A stretch of 64,000 nt of DNA from CAWAMR01 sp963783095 (GCA_963783095.1 CAWAMR010000013.1:248001-312000); one strand, 5' to 3'; shown: positions 38,055 through 47,480, counted from the first letter of the stretch. Numbers and translations are program-made. Notes: a model not told the origin generated them from the letters alone.

Positions 38055-39225
38055 TCAATCGTAGATACGAAACTCGAATTCCACCTTTGCGCCGTCGCGG
38101 ACCTTGCGGAGCCCATCCACAATGATCTTGTCGTCTGCATCAAGTCCCTTCTTGATGACAAAGACGCCATCCAGTTCGTGCCCGACGACGATCTCGCGCA
38201 GATGCGCAACATTATCTTTGTCGACGACATAAACGAATCGATTGCCGAGAATCTCGAATGTTGCCCGCTGCGGGATAACAACGGCTTTATTCAACTTCCG
38301 GTGCATCAATACTGTGCCAGTCTGACCGTGGCGCAGCAGGTAATCCGGATTTGGAAAATCTGCGCGGCAGGACATATTCCCATTTGTTACGTTGAAGTCA
38401 CCTTCGATCGCACTCAGCTTGCCGATCTGCGCGAACTTGCTGCCGTCGGCCAACACGAGTTCGATTTGCTCCTGCCGGTTGAATTCGGCCAATAAAGCCT
38501 GCACCGTGGATGCTTGATTATCTTTGTCGGCTCTGGGTTTGTTTTCGAGGCAGGCCATTAATTGGAGGTAGCGAACTTCCGGCATGTTGAAATAAACCCA
38601 CATCAAGCGGTTATCGGACAAGGTCGTGAAAGTGTCGCCGTCCTTAATCACGCTGCCCTGCTGCTTTTTCAGTCGGCCGATAAGGCCGTCAAAAGGTGCT
38701 CTGACCGTCGTAAGGCTCAATTCAGCCTCCGCAATTATCGCCGTGGCCTTGGCACGATCCAATCTGGCCTTGTCCAGCAACACCTGTTGCCGAGAAAGCA
38801 CTGGCCTTTTTTCCTCAAATAGCTTCTTGGTGCTATCGTATTCAAGTTCTGCGATCTGGACCTCAGCCAACTCGGCCCTCAGCTTGGCCTCATAAAGTGT
38901 TGCAAGGGTCTTGAACATCACATCGCCTTTCTTCACCGCCTGACCCTCTTTGACGAAGATCTCCTCAATGAGTCCATTCGCCCGGCGCAGACTTCTATGT
39001 GGCGCTGCGCACGGATATTGCAGACAAACTGTTCGGTAATGACGACGTCTTTTGCCTTGGGACTGCTGACGATGACCTTGGCGCGGGTATTACATCCTTT
39101 TTGCCGAGGTCTGGCTCCATCGGGGCGGCTTGTGCCAGCGATAGTTGTGACGCAATCGCCAGTCCGCCGAGTGCCAGTCCGAAAGCCGCCAGCCCGAATG
39201 CCAACACTTTCAATTTTGTCCACAT
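38055..39225 (-). CDS. HlyD/RND-type efflux periplasmic adaptor subunit, frameshifted
   Basis: About 390 residues. A signal/anchor (MWTKLKVLAFGLAAFGLALG), the block SPKAKDVVITEQFVCNIRAQ typical of planctomycete adaptors, half-motif KEGQAVKKGDVMFK of the lipoyl domain, an alpha-hairpin (AKLRAELAEVQIAELEYDST), the second lipoyl half SLTTVRAPFDGLIGRLKKQQ, then the beta-barrel and membrane-proximal domains (VVIPQRATFEILGNRFVYVV). Such adaptors bridge inner-membrane efflux pumps and outer-membrane channels. Frames break near 39100 and 38985. No pump or TolC gene is adjacent: upstream lie DUF2306 and DUF1559 genes. AAGGAG lies about 11 bases upstream of the ATG. Confidence 0.8.
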
Positions 39226-39275
39226 CGCATAATGCTCCTTGAAGAGATCGAAAGGGCTTACTGAATGTTATACGC

Positions 39276-39959
39276 TCACTTCGCAAGACTTTTCCCGCCT
39301 GGGTAGATCCGGTCTTTCCGATCCTGCTGCCAGCGCTCAAGGAACTCCAAGGCCGCCAGTGGCAAAAGCCAACTGCTCCATGCTGCAAAGCGGTACGCTC
39401 CCTGCGCATTTGGCACCCCGACCAGCCCTGCCGTCCCGGAAATGAGACGAAGGGCCACCGCCGAACAGATCAAGACATAGCAGCGTAACATCCAGCGACG
39501 GTGCCGGTCGTAGCGACGGTGGCGAGCATGAACGACGCCGATGACTGCGCAGCCGGCAGTCGCCGCCGACAGCAGGATAAAGCTCAACCCGGCCGGCCAA
39601 CCACCAAAGGCATGCTGGGACATGACGACGCTGCTCGGAAGCACGAGCAGCAGCAACACGAAGATTTGAACCCGACCCAGAAAACGATGCAACCCACCGC
39701 GATGGCGACGTACGTATTCGCTCAACAGGATCAAACCGTTTAAGAGGACAACGGGGCCGGAAAAGATGTGAATGTAAAACGCCGGCGGATAAGCACCGGT
39801 GAATGTTGTCTCACGGCCTTGCAGAAACAGCGAATCGAAATTGGGCGGAAAGTAATCGGGATAGTTCAGCAATATCGCGACCAGCACCCGCAGAATCAAC
39901 AGGATCGCGAGCCAGCGCAGAACTGTCGTGAGAATTCTCAATCGCATCGAGATGCTCAA
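39276..39959 (-). CDS. DUF2306 integral membrane protein (227 aa)
   Basis: Six or so membrane helices: LRWLAILLILRVLVAILL, FYIHIFSGPVVLLNGLILL, IFVLLLLVLPSSVVMSQ, GLSFILLSAATAGCAVIGVV, WMLRCYVLICSAVALRLI, and AAWSSWLLPLAALEFL. His-containing helices (AFYIHIFSGP, HRGGLHRFLGRV, HRRYDRHRRWM) follow the DUF2306 pattern, reminiscent of haem-binding four-helix membrane proteins. The start overlaps the stop of the DUF1559 gene by four bases (ATGA), so the two are translationally coupled. Function unknown. Confidence 0.8.
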   Translation of the reverse strand: MSISMRLRILTTVLRWLAILLILRVLVAILLNYPDYFPPNFDSLFLQGRETTFTGAYPPAFYIHIFSGPVVLLNGLILLSEYVRRHRGGLHRFLGRVQIFVLLLLVLPSSVVMSQHAFGGWPAGLSFILLSAATAGCAVIGVVHARHRRYDRHRRWMLRCYVLICSAVALRLISGTAGLVGVPNAQGAYRFAAWSSWLLPLAALEFLERWQQDRKDRIYPGGKSLAK

Positions 39960-40801
39960 TCCAAGTCGACCGGCTCGCCTCCGGCGATTGTGATCGCCGC
40001 GGACAATTGATTCGGATTAACCGACGAGCGGATCAATCGAACCGAGCCGTCGGCGAACGCAACGTTCATTCCTATCTCGTGTCCGCCGAAAGGCCGGTGA
40101 TCGCCGAAAAGCGGCAAGTCGGCTGGGTCAAATCCCCGCAAATTCGAGGAGCCGCCACGAGCCCACGGTCCCAGGTTGTAACGCGTCTCCATGAGGGCGA
40201 TCGTGTTGGAAGTCCCATCCTCGATCATCGCAAGGGAGGTCAAGCGATCAAATCCCATGAAGCCATTGCCGGGAGCGCCTGCCGGTTGCCATGCGGCGTC
40301 GAGTCCAATCCCGGACATGGCGACATAATTCGTCGTGGCGTCCAACGTCGCCACCCCCTTTTCACCAGGACAATGGAAAATCCGAATGCCAGTCTGGCCA
40401 GGCGATAAATTCCCCGCGTATCCCTTTTTAACATCAAATTGCTGATACAGGGAATTCTGGTCCAGGTACGGCAACAGCGCAACCATCCAACTGAGTCGTT
40501 CTTCGGGAGTTGTTCCCGGTCCCATACAACCCAGCGGGAGCCAGTGAGTAGCTAACGCGGCCGGGCCACCTATTGACAGTAACGCATCCGATCCGCCGGT
40601 TGGGCGTTGCATCCCGCCCATTGACTCGAAATTCTGAAACCCGAGGATCAGTTGTTTGAGATTGTTCGAGCACCGAGTACGTCCGGCGGCCTCGCGGACC
40701 CTGCGAACCGAGGGGAGGAAAAAACTGATCGCGACGACAAGAATGCCGATGACGACAAGAACCTCGATGAGGGTCACCCCTTTGCGCGTCGATCGAAACA
40801 T
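39956..40801 (-). CDS. DUF1559 prepilin-like protein
   Basis: 281 residues. Type II/IV prepilin leader: MFRSTRKGVTLIEVLVVIGI, cut before the hydrophobic helix (G/V-TLIEV). Family landmarks follow: RVREAAGRTRCSNNLKQLIL, LLPYLDQNSLYQQFD, SMIEDGTSNT-like AMIEDGTSNTIALMET, and the C-terminal H-x9-DG motif HEIGMNVAFADGSVRLI. DUF1559 proteins are massively expanded in planctomycetes and are thought to be pseudopilin-like surface proteins. It is the first gene of a pair with the DUF2306 gene. Confidence 0.9.
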   Translation of the reverse strand: MFRSTRKGVTLIEVLVVIGILVVAISFFLPSVRRVREAAGRTRCSNNLKQLILGFQNFESMGGMQRPTGGSDALLSIGGPAALATHWLPLGCMGPGTTPEERLSWMVALLPYLDQNSLYQQFDVKKGYAGNLSPGQTGIRIFHCPGEKGVATLDATTNYVAMSGIGLDAAWQPAGAPGNGFMGFDRLTSLAMIEDGTSNTIALMETRYNLGPWARGGSSNLRGFDPADLPLFGDHRPFGGHEIGMNVAFADGSVRLIRSSVNPNQLSAAITIAGGEPVDLD

Positions 40802-40939
40802 GGCTTGTTCTCGAAATGCAAGAGATTGGCTGATGATGTTATCCTACACTGAAGTGGAGGGCGTGGAAATATCCTACCATTCCGCCCAGGCAGATGGTAA
40901 ACTCTTATTTAACCGCCAGAACGAATTCGAGATCCCTCC

Positions 40940-42295
40940 ATGCCTTCACCTTTTCTTCTATCTCGTCGGCAAGTGTTGCAGGCCGGCGCGATCGGCTATC
41001 TGGGTTTATCCTTGCCGCAATTGCTCCGGGCACAACAGGCCGTGCGTCCTAAATCGATCAACAGAAGCGCTGATGCCTGTATTCTGTTGTTTCTCAACGG
41101 TGGGCCGAGCCATCTCGATATGTGGGATATGAAACCGTCGGCCCCCGCGGAGATTCGCGGCGAATTCAAGCCTATCGCAACTTCCGTGCCGGGTATTCAA
41201 CTCGGCGAACACCTTCCGCGATTGGCGAAACTTGCCCGCCACGCCACGATCATTCGCTCGGCCCATCACAGCGTCAATAATTCGCACGCAGCGGCAGTGT
41301 ATGCCGCTTTGACGGGTCACGATCGCGGCGAAGCGGGAGGTGGAACTAAGCCGACAGACAACCCTGCGATCGGCTCCGTCGTCGGCAAAGTTTTTCCGCC
41401 GACTACGCCTGTGTTGCCGTATGTCTCGATGCCGTACGTCACCAAGGAAGGAGCCGGTGGACCGCCGCAGCCCGGGTTTTTTGGAGGCTGGCTGGGTCGA
41501 ACCAACGATCCGCTCTTTGTTTTGAAAAACCCTGATGCTGCAAATTTTCGCATCGAAGAATTATCGCCGCCTTCGGATGTCACTCCCGATCGGCTTGCCG
41601 CACGTCAAGGACTGCTGCGCGGTGTCACAGCTAATCGAATATCACACGCCGATCGGCTGATGCGCGATATGGACGCATTTCAACAGAAGGCATTCGATGT
41701 GCTGACCTCACCTGCAACGCAACAAGCATTCCGAATCGACCAGGAGCCTCAAAAGGTTCGTGCTGCCTACGGCCGAAATATCTATGGTCAAAGTGTCCTG
41801 CTGGCACGGCGGCTCATCGAAGCAGGAACGCGCGTTGCCTGTGTGTCGTGGGCTCCCGATGCCAATGCGACCTGGGATACGCACGGCGGCAACTTCAACA
41901 AGCTGAAAAACGAGTTGCTGCCGCAACTGGATGCAGCAATGTCGGCGCTATTAGATGATTTGATCGCTCGAAGCATGTTGGAGCGAACCCTGGTCGTCGT
42001 GATGGGGGAATTCGGACGATCGCCCAAGGTCAACGGCGGCGCGGGCCGGGATCATTGGAATTTCTGTTACGGATTGATGCTGGCAGGTGGCGGCATCAAA
42101 GGCGGTCACATTTTCGGAGCCAGCGACAAGATCGGTGGTCGGCCTTCGAGCAACCCGGTCTCACCTGCCGATGTAGTGGCGACGATCTATCAGTGTTTGG
42201 GAATTCCGAAGGATTTGGAATTGCGCGACAGCTTGGATCGGCCCTATGTATTGGTGCCGTGGGGAGATGTCATTTCGGATGTGTTGGTATCGTAA
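40940..42295 (+). CDS. DUF1501 domain protein
   Basis: 451 residues. A Tat-like N-terminus, SRRQVLQAGAIGYLGLSLPQ, then LLFLNGGPSHLDMWDMKPSA (the sulfatase-like metal site typical of DUF1501), HHSVNNSHAAAVYAALTGHD, VACVSWAPDANATWDTHGGN, VVVMGEFGRSPKVNGGAGRD and HWNFCYGLMLAGGGIKGGHI. These proteins are exported and occur with PSD1 proteins in planctomycete polysaccharide-related clusters, though the reaction is not proven. The next gene starts 25 bases downstream. The last 84 bases are duplicated at 43368-43451. Confidence 0.9.
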   Translation: MPSPFLLSRRQVLQAGAIGYLGLSLPQLLRAQQAVRPKSINRSADACILLFLNGGPSHLDMWDMKPSAPAEIRGEFKPIATSVPGIQLGEHLPRLAKLARHATIIRSAHHSVNNSHAAAVYAALTGHDRGEAGGGTKPTDNPAIGSVVGKVFPPTTPVLPYVSMPYVTKEGAGGPPQPGFFGGWLGRTNDPLFVLKNPDAANFRIEELSPPSDVTPDRLAARQGLLRGVTANRISHADRLMRDMDAFQQKAFDVLTSPATQQAFRIDQEPQKVRAAYGRNIYGQSVLLARRLIEAGTRVACVSWAPDANATWDTHGGNFNKLKNELLPQLDAAMSALLDDLIARSMLERTLVVVMGEFGRSPKVNGGAGRDHWNFCYGLMLAGGGIKGGHIFGASDKIGGRPSSNPVSPADVVATIYQCLGIPKDLELRDSLDRPYVLVPWGDVISDVLVS

Positions 42296-42319
42296 CTGCG
42301 CTTTCTACACGGAGATGCC

Positions 42320-43309
42320 ATGAAGTCGGAAACAGGACTCGTGCTCGGAGTAGTGTGGTTGTTCATCTCCTGTCTGGGAATGGCGTCGCCGCTCTCAGCA
42401 CAGGAACTCAAATTGAAGAAGAACCTCACTGGACAAAAGGGGCCTATCAATGGCATAGCTTATAGTCCGGATGGCAAGATTCTCGCTTCGGGGAGCGGGG
42501 ATAAATCCATCAAGTTATGGGACATGAGCACGGACAAAGAAAAACTTACCCTCTTGGGACATACGGCGGGGATCCTCGGCATCGCGTACAGTCCGGATGG
42601 CAAGACCCTGGCCTCGTCGAGCCGGGACAAGACGGTTAAGCTGTGGGACGTGACCACCGGCAAAGAACACGCCACTTTGACCGGACACACAGGTCCGGTA
42701 TACGCTGTGGCATACAGTCCGGACGGCAAGTTATTAGCGTCGGGGGGCGACGACAAATCCATCAAACTGTGGGACGTTTCCACGGGTAAGGAACTGAGCA
42801 CGCTCACCGGGCACACGTCCTCGATTTACGCCCTAGTTTTCAGTCCCGATAGCAAAACCCTGGCCTCGGGAAGCAACGACAAGACATTCAAGATGTGGGA
42901 TCTGGCAACGAAGAAAGAACGGGTCACCATTCAGGACCACACGAATACGGTGTATGCGCTGGCGTATAGTCCGGATGGCAAGACGCTCGCCTCCGGAAGC
43001 TGGGATCACACGATCAAGCTTTGGGACGTGGCAACGATGAAGGAACGGCTCACCCTTAAAGGACACACCGACCATGTTTATGCCGTCGCGTTCCATCCCG
43101 ACGGTAAGACGCTCGCCTCGGGAAGCGGGTGGGTTGGGCCCAATGAACTCAAGATCTGGGATGTGGCCACGGGGAAAGAGTTGGTTTCAACGACTATATC
43201 CGAAGAAGTGGTGTGTTCTTTGGCGTACAGTCCAGACGGCGAAACGCTGGCCTCAAGCAACTGGGAAAGTACGATCATTCTGTGGAGTGTAAAAAAGGCG
43301 AAAAATTGA
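42320..43309 (+). CDS. Exported WD40-repeat beta-propeller protein
   Basis: 329 residues. A signal peptide (GVVWLFISCLGMASPLSA) is followed by seven WD40 repeats, each in the form 'SPDGKxLASGSxDKxIKLWD' (first GIAYSPDGKILASGSGDKSI, last LAYSPDGETLASSNWESTII), giving a full propeller. GGAG lies six bases before the ATG at 42320. Propellers of this type are scaffolds; no enzyme is fused. It sits between the DUF1501 gene and a duplicated copy of that gene's 3' end, so it may have been inserted there. Confidence 0.9.
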   Translation: MKSETGLVLGVVWLFISCLGMASPLSAQELKLKKNLTGQKGPINGIAYSPDGKILASGSGDKSIKLWDMSTDKEKLTLLGHTAGILGIAYSPDGKTLASSSRDKTVKLWDVTTGKEHATLTGHTGPVYAVAYSPDGKLLASGGDDKSIKLWDVSTGKELSTLTGHTSSIYALVFSPDSKTLASGSNDKTFKMWDLATKKERVTIQDHTNTVYALAYSPDGKTLASGSWDHTIKLWDVATMKERLTLKGHTDHVYAVAFHPDGKTLASGSGWVGPNELKIWDVATGKELVSTTISEEVVCSLAYSPDGETLASSNWESTIILWSVKKAKN

Positions 43310-43310
43310 G

Positions 43311-43457
43311 ATGATCGTCCTGGAAAACAACTGGCTTTTGCCGCAACCGGATGCTGCGCTACTAGGTATTCCGAAGGATCTGGAATTGCGCGACAGCTTG
43401 GATCGGCCCTATGTTTTGGTGCCCTGGGCGGATGTGATTTCGGATGTGTTGAGTTGA
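43311..43457 (+). pseudogene. Duplicated 3' end of the DUF1501 gene
   Basis: Bases 43368-43451 match 42203-42286 with about nine changes and no gaps. In frame the segment reads GIPKDLELRDSLDRPYVLVP and WADVISDVLS-stop, the DUF1501 C-terminus. An ATG at 43311 is in frame and would give a 48-residue product, but it lacks every DUF1501 functional motif. Confidence 0.8.
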
Positions 43458-43472
43458 TGATAAGAATGCAAA

Positions 43473-43802
43473 TCAACCCAATCCAATTGTCAGGACAGTG
43501 CCAGCGCTGTCGGGATCCACAGTTGCTAGATGCTCTGCCCCGATCCGCTGGTACAACTCCCGCAACGCTGCCACCGCTTGGGTGGCAAGATGATGCCACT
43601 GCGCCTGAAGCACACAGGCTGGGTGTTCCAGCACTTGCCCTTCCACCAGGTCGCCCAGCAACAGAACCCGATCCAGCAATTCGTGGCAGCCGAACGAGCC
43701 CGGTCCGTATCGAGTCTCCCAACCTGGCTCTTGCTCGGCCGCAACTACTGCCAGTTGTTCCTGCCATTCTTGATGGGCGGAAAGCTCGGTAGTTTTGTCC
43801 AC
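43473..43802 (-). CDS. HicA-partner candidate, hypothetical protein (109 aa)
   Basis: GTG start at 43800-43802 with GGAGGA eight bases upstream, inside the end of hicA. Beginning MDKTTELSAHQEWQEQLAVV, then AAEQEPGWETRYGPGSFGCH and a helical rest (ALRELYQRIGAEHLATVDP). It has no HicB fold signature (no YPVVIE-type strand, no ribbon-helix-helix tail). Position directly behind hicA, with the ribosome site overlapping the hicA stop region, suggests translational coupling and a possible antitoxin or regulatory role; that is inference. Confidence 0.65.
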   Translation of the reverse strand: MDKTTELSAHQEWQEQLAVVAAEQEPGWETRYGPGSFGCHELLDRVLLLGDLVEGQVLEHPACVLQAQWHHLATQAVAALRELYQRIGAEHLATVDPDSAGTVLTIGLG

Positions 43803-43805
43803 AGT

Positions 43806-43994
43806 TTAATCCTCCCATCCGGCCTGTTGCCGAATGCTCTTCAGCGTCTTCGGAGCGACCCGATCCGAAGGCTTTCCCGCAACTGTCACTTTGCCAGGTT
43901 TCGTGGCATGCTCGAAATGGCGGTGACTCCCCTTCTGGGACGTCCGAACCCAGCCCTCGTCGGCTAACCGGCGAAGCACTTCACGAACGGTCAT
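43806..43994 (-). CDS. hicA: HicA-family mRNA interferase toxin
   Basis: 62 residues. MTVREVLRRLADEGWVRTSQ is the first helix and strand; KGSHRHFEHATKPGKVTVAG holds the family's GSHxxF motif with the catalytic His; APKTLKSIRQQAGWED is the C-terminal 'L-x-x-I-x-x-QAG' helix. HicA is a dsRBD-like ribonuclease toxin that cleaves mRNA and tmRNA. ATG at 43992-43994. The usual HicB antitoxin is not adjacent; a 109-residue unknown follows instead. Confidence 0.85.
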   Translation of the reverse strand: MTVREVLRRLADEGWVRTSQKGSHRHFEHATKPGKVTVAGKPSDRVAPKTLKSIRQQAGWED

Positions 43995-44186
43995 GCTCGG
44001 CTCACACCTGAACTAATCAGCACTACTTCCCCGAATTGTAAGCACGGTCGCTGCCTTGAACAAGATGGGTCGGGTATAAGGAAGTGCTGTTGTCAGTACT
44101 TCCTTACCCAAGAACTGGTGCAGTGCCGCGGTTCGGCTTACAATTCTGAGAATGTCGGCCATATAACTGAGGCTATGCTGATGCCG

Positions 44187-44618
44187 TTACGCCATGCCGA
44201 GATCCTTTTTCATATTGGCGTACCAGTTGCTGAACCAGCCTGTCTTTACCTTGGTATTGCCGCTGTCTTCCATCAATTCCACGATCATTTTCTTGATTTC
44301 GCGGTCGTTCTTCTTGCCTTGCATGCGGCGTTTCGCGTTGGCGAAAATCATCTCAAACTCTTTTTGATCGATCTTGCCGTCGTTGCCGGCGGCTGATTCG
44401 AGTTCTTCTTTGATGTTCTTGACGACCGTGCTTTCCAGGATGTAATTCTGATGCTCGCAGACTTGCGCGAGAGCCTGTCGGGCGGAGTCGATCGTAATGC
44501 CCTGCTGGATGGCGATTTGCAGGATTTCCCTCTCCTCGTTCTTGTCGATGTATTTGTCGTCATAGGCGCGCAGCTTGATCTCTTCGACGAATCGTTTCTT
44601 GATGTCTTCAACGGACAT
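44187..44618 (-). CDS. Hypothetical helical protein with EF-hand-like loop (143 aa)
   Basis: ATG at 44616-44618 after AAGGAGT. Highly charged and helical: MSVEDIKKRFVEEIKLRAYD, DKYIDKNEEREILQIAIQQG, GNDGKIDQKEFEMIFANAKR. Two segments, DDKYIDKNEERE and GNDGKIDQKEFE, have the spacing of EF-hand calcium loops or of TerB-like acidic loops, and the family could be either. No signal peptide. Neighbours give no hint. Confidence 0.6.
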   Translation of the reverse strand: MSVEDIKKRFVEEIKLRAYDDKYIDKNEEREILQIAIQQGITIDSARQALAQVCEHQNYILESTVVKNIKEELESAAGNDGKIDQKEFEMIFANAKRRMQGKKNDREIKKMIVELMEDSGNTKVKTGWFSNWYANMKKDLGMA

Positions 44619-44791
44619 GAGTGGACTCCTTGCGAGTAGGTTAGGGAACGAAATTCGATTCCCCGCAGATGGGAACCGCTTTCCCAGTTATTCGTCGGGA
44701 AACGGCGGTTATTTATCGACAGCGAAATAATTATAGCGTATTCTACCCGATTCGAGTCAAACTTAATCCGTCCGTGGTACAAGGATTTTTC

Positions 44792-46328
44792 ATGCAGCCC
44801 GCCAGTTCCGAACCTTCCGGCCCCGATCACGTACTTCCCGGCGCTCGAACCGCGCTGCTTTTATTGCTCGGTATCAATCTGTTCAACTACATCGACCGCT
44901 ACATCCTGGCGGCAATTCTTCCCAAGCTGGAACTCGATGCGGAAATGTTCTCGGCGACCGATCCGAACTTGAAATTCAAACTCGGCACATTGACCACGGC
45001 CTTCATGATTACCTACATGCTGTTATCGCCGGTGTTCGGCTGGCTGGGCGATCAGCGCTCGCGCTGGATGCTGGTCGGTATCGGCGTCATTCTGTGGAGT
45101 CTGGCAAGCGGCGGGTCGGGCCTGGCCGTGGGCTTTTGGCTGCTCATCTGCACGCGCTGTCGTGGGTGTTGGGGAAGCGGCCTATGGGCCGGTAGCGCCT
45201 TCCATGCTTTCGGACCTCTACCCTGAGAAGCAGCGGGGAAAAGTATTATCCTGGTTCTACATGGCGATTCCCGTGGGGAGTGCCCTCGGTTTCGTTCTCG
45301 GCGGACAGGTTGCCCAGACCAGTCTCGGCTGGCGTGGCGCATTTCTCGTCGTGGTGTTGCCGGGCATTCTTTTGGGATGTCTGTGTTTCTTCATGCACGA
45401 ACCGCCGCGCGATAAATCGCATTCCGTCAATCCGGGATGGAGAGGTTACTGTCAAACCGTAAGCAAGCTCCTGCGCGTTCGGTCGTTCCGCTGTGCGACC
45501 GCAGGATTGACTTTGATTTGTTTCATCCAGGGCGGCGTCGCGGTCTGGGCACCCTACTATGTCCTCGAACGAGAGGCCCGCTATCAGGTATCTGCCAAGA
45601 ACGTCGAGAAACTTCAAAACCTCAAAAGCTCAGACGGCACTCTATTGGTTCCCGAGCAAGTCCTGGCCAAAATCAGCAGCATCCCGGCCGAGACGATTTT
45701 CAACCGCGCTGATTTTCGAGGGCAACTGCGCACTCATTTGACCAACGAGGAATATGAACTGCACGGCTCGCGGATTATCGACTCCATGACGACCGAAGAC
45801 TCGATTACTTTGGGCAAAGTCAACTTTATGGTCGGTGCCATCTTGGTCCTGGGAGGGCTTCTGGCGACGCTTTTCGGCGGCTGGTTGGGTGATCTCTTGC
45901 GCCGAAGACTGCCCGGCTCCTATTTCCTGGTATCGGGCTATTCAGCAGTCCTGGCGTTTCCCTTGTTTCTCGGCATGCTCTACGTTCCCTTTCCGTACGC
46001 CTGGGGATTGATGTTTCTCACGGTCTTTGGGTTATTCGTCAACACCGGCCCCGCCAACACCATTCTTGCCAATGTCACCGCGCCGACGATGCGTGCCACT
46101 GGATTCGCATTTAACATCTTGATTATCCATCTTTTAGGAGATGCCATTTCACCGGCCATTATCGGCTACATTGCCGATCAGACCTCCTTGACGCGGGCGT
46201 TTGAGTTTGTGGCTTTCTTCACCTTGACGGGTGGCCTGGTTTGGATTTGGGGAGCGCGGTATCTCGACCGCGACACCCAGGCAGCGGGTGGTGAGATTCA
46301 ACCGGCAGAGAAGGTGATTCCTGGGTAG
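44792..46328 (+). CDS. MFS transporter of the spinster-like type, one frameshift
   Basis: About 512 residues, with 12 expected membrane helices. Seen: LLLLLGINLFNYIDRYILAA in helix 1 (the spinster-type NYIDR), loop 2-3 motif GWLGDQRSRWMLVGIGVILW, VGVGEAAYGPVAPSMLSDLY of helix 5, YPEKQRGKVLSWFYMAIPVG, and second-half FGGWLGDLLRRRLPGSYFLV. Between the halves a ~70-residue polar insert (NVEKLQNLKSSDGTLLVPEQ) is longer than usual and may lie outside. The frame breaks near 45155. The ATG at 44792 follows AAGGA by eight bases. Substrate unknown; sphingolipid- or aromatic-acid-like substrates are known for the family. Confidence 0.85.
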
Positions 46329-46401
46329 TCTGTGGTGCAAAAATGGAAGAACAACTCATCGAAACAAGGGCGACGCCGGTGATTCAAGGCAAGCGGGACG
46401 C

Positions 46402-47472
46402 TTACCCTACGATGGCCGTCAATCCTAGTCCGGGTCGATCACTGGGTATCAGCTTCCCTTTCTCAATAGTGACTGGCTCCGAAAACGCAGGTGAAAGCCA
46501 GCCTACGTAATCCACGGCCTGGACGTTGGGCAATCCGCATGCGAGATGCAGGCCGACCTCCGGAAGCTGATAGGGCGCAACGGTGACGTGATAGGCTTCC
46601 GCAAGCGCTGCCACCTTCAAAAAGGGTGTGATGCCGCCGAGCCGTAAGACATCGGGGCGGATGATGCGCGCTTCGCCTCGGTGCAATGTGTCGCGAAAGG
46701 AAGTGATCGCATCAAATGTCGAACCAAGCGCCAGAGGCGTTTCCAGTCGCTGCGCCAAGCGACGATAACCTTCGTGATCGTCGGGCGGAATCGGATCCTC
46801 GAACCAGTCAACTGCCACTTCGTTCCGAAAGAACTGGGCCAGTGCCAGTGCCATTCCCAGGTCGTAGCGGCCCCCAGCGGTCACACCCATCCAGGTTGCT
46901 TCGCCCAGCGCTTCCAGTAGTTGATCGATGCGTTCGGCGTCTTGTTGCAGGTCGCTCGATCCAACCTCGACCATCAAACCAAGAACTCCTTGCTCCAGCA
47001 AGGGTCGAGCGGCTTTGACAATGTCGGCAACATCGACCCCTCGTTGGCCAATGTCCGAAACGAAAACCGGCGCGGATGACCTGGCACCGCCAAGGAATTG
47101 ATAAAGAGGCAATTTTGCGGCCTTGGCCCGCAAATCCCATAATGCAATGTCGATGGCAGCATAGGCTCGCGTCAACAATCCGCCCCAATTCTCGGAGCGA
47201 AATTTACTTCGAACTTTAGCGCCATTCCGCTCGTGATGGAGGGCATTCTCGCCGATCAACAGTGGTGCAAAGTCCACTTCAATCAACGATCGCACTGCTG
47301 AAGCTCCGCCGCCGACAGTGTAGGTGAAGCCCAAGCCGGTCAAGCCGGACTGGGTGTGGAGTTCCACCGCCAGAAAATCGATTGCTTCAACGCGTGGCGA
47401 ATCAGTGAGCGAGATCCGTTGTTTCGGAATCGGAATCCGGCGAGAATGAAGAGTGATATGGGTTAGATTCAT
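46402..47472 (-). CDS. Mandelate racemase/muconate lactonizing enzyme homologue lacking key active-site residues
   Basis: 356 residues, uninterrupted. The N-terminal capping domain (VEAIDFLAVELHTQSGLTGL) and the barrel (RAYAAIDIALWDLRAKAAKL, PLYQFLGG) are typical of the enolase superfamily. WFEDP (Glu225) and RPDVLRLGGIT (Asp273) are present. But the KxK base motif is MVE (167-169), the first metal ligand region reads GVTAGGRYD instead of DANxxxD, the third metal ligand GE is GS (251), and the PH motif is PY (301). Loss of two metal ligands and two catalytic bases argues for a non-catalytic role or a new chemistry. It lies just downstream of the liv operon on the same strand. Confidence 0.8.
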   Translation of the reverse strand: MNLTHITLHSRRIPIPKQRISLTDSPRVEAIDFLAVELHTQSGLTGLGFTYTVGGGASAVRSLIEVDFAPLLIGENALHHERNGAKVRSKFRSENWGGLLTRAYAAIDIALWDLRAKAAKLPLYQFLGGARSSAPVFVSDIGQRGVDVADIVKAARPLLEQGVLGLMVEVGSSDLQQDAERIDQLLEALGEATWMGVTAGGRYDLGMALALAQFFRNEVAVDWFEDPIPPDDHEGYRRLAQRLETPLALGSTFDAITSFRDTLHRGEARIIRPDVLRLGGITPFLKVAALAEAYHVTVAPYQLPEVGLHLACGLPNVQAVDYVGWLSPAFSEPVTIEKGKLIPSDRPGLGLTAIVG

Positions 47473-47480
47473 AAGAACTA

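Noticed and set aside
40940..42295. Tat-exported sulfatase
   Set aside because: The N-terminus and metal-site pattern match DUF1501; no sulfatase C/S-x-P-x-R motif is present.
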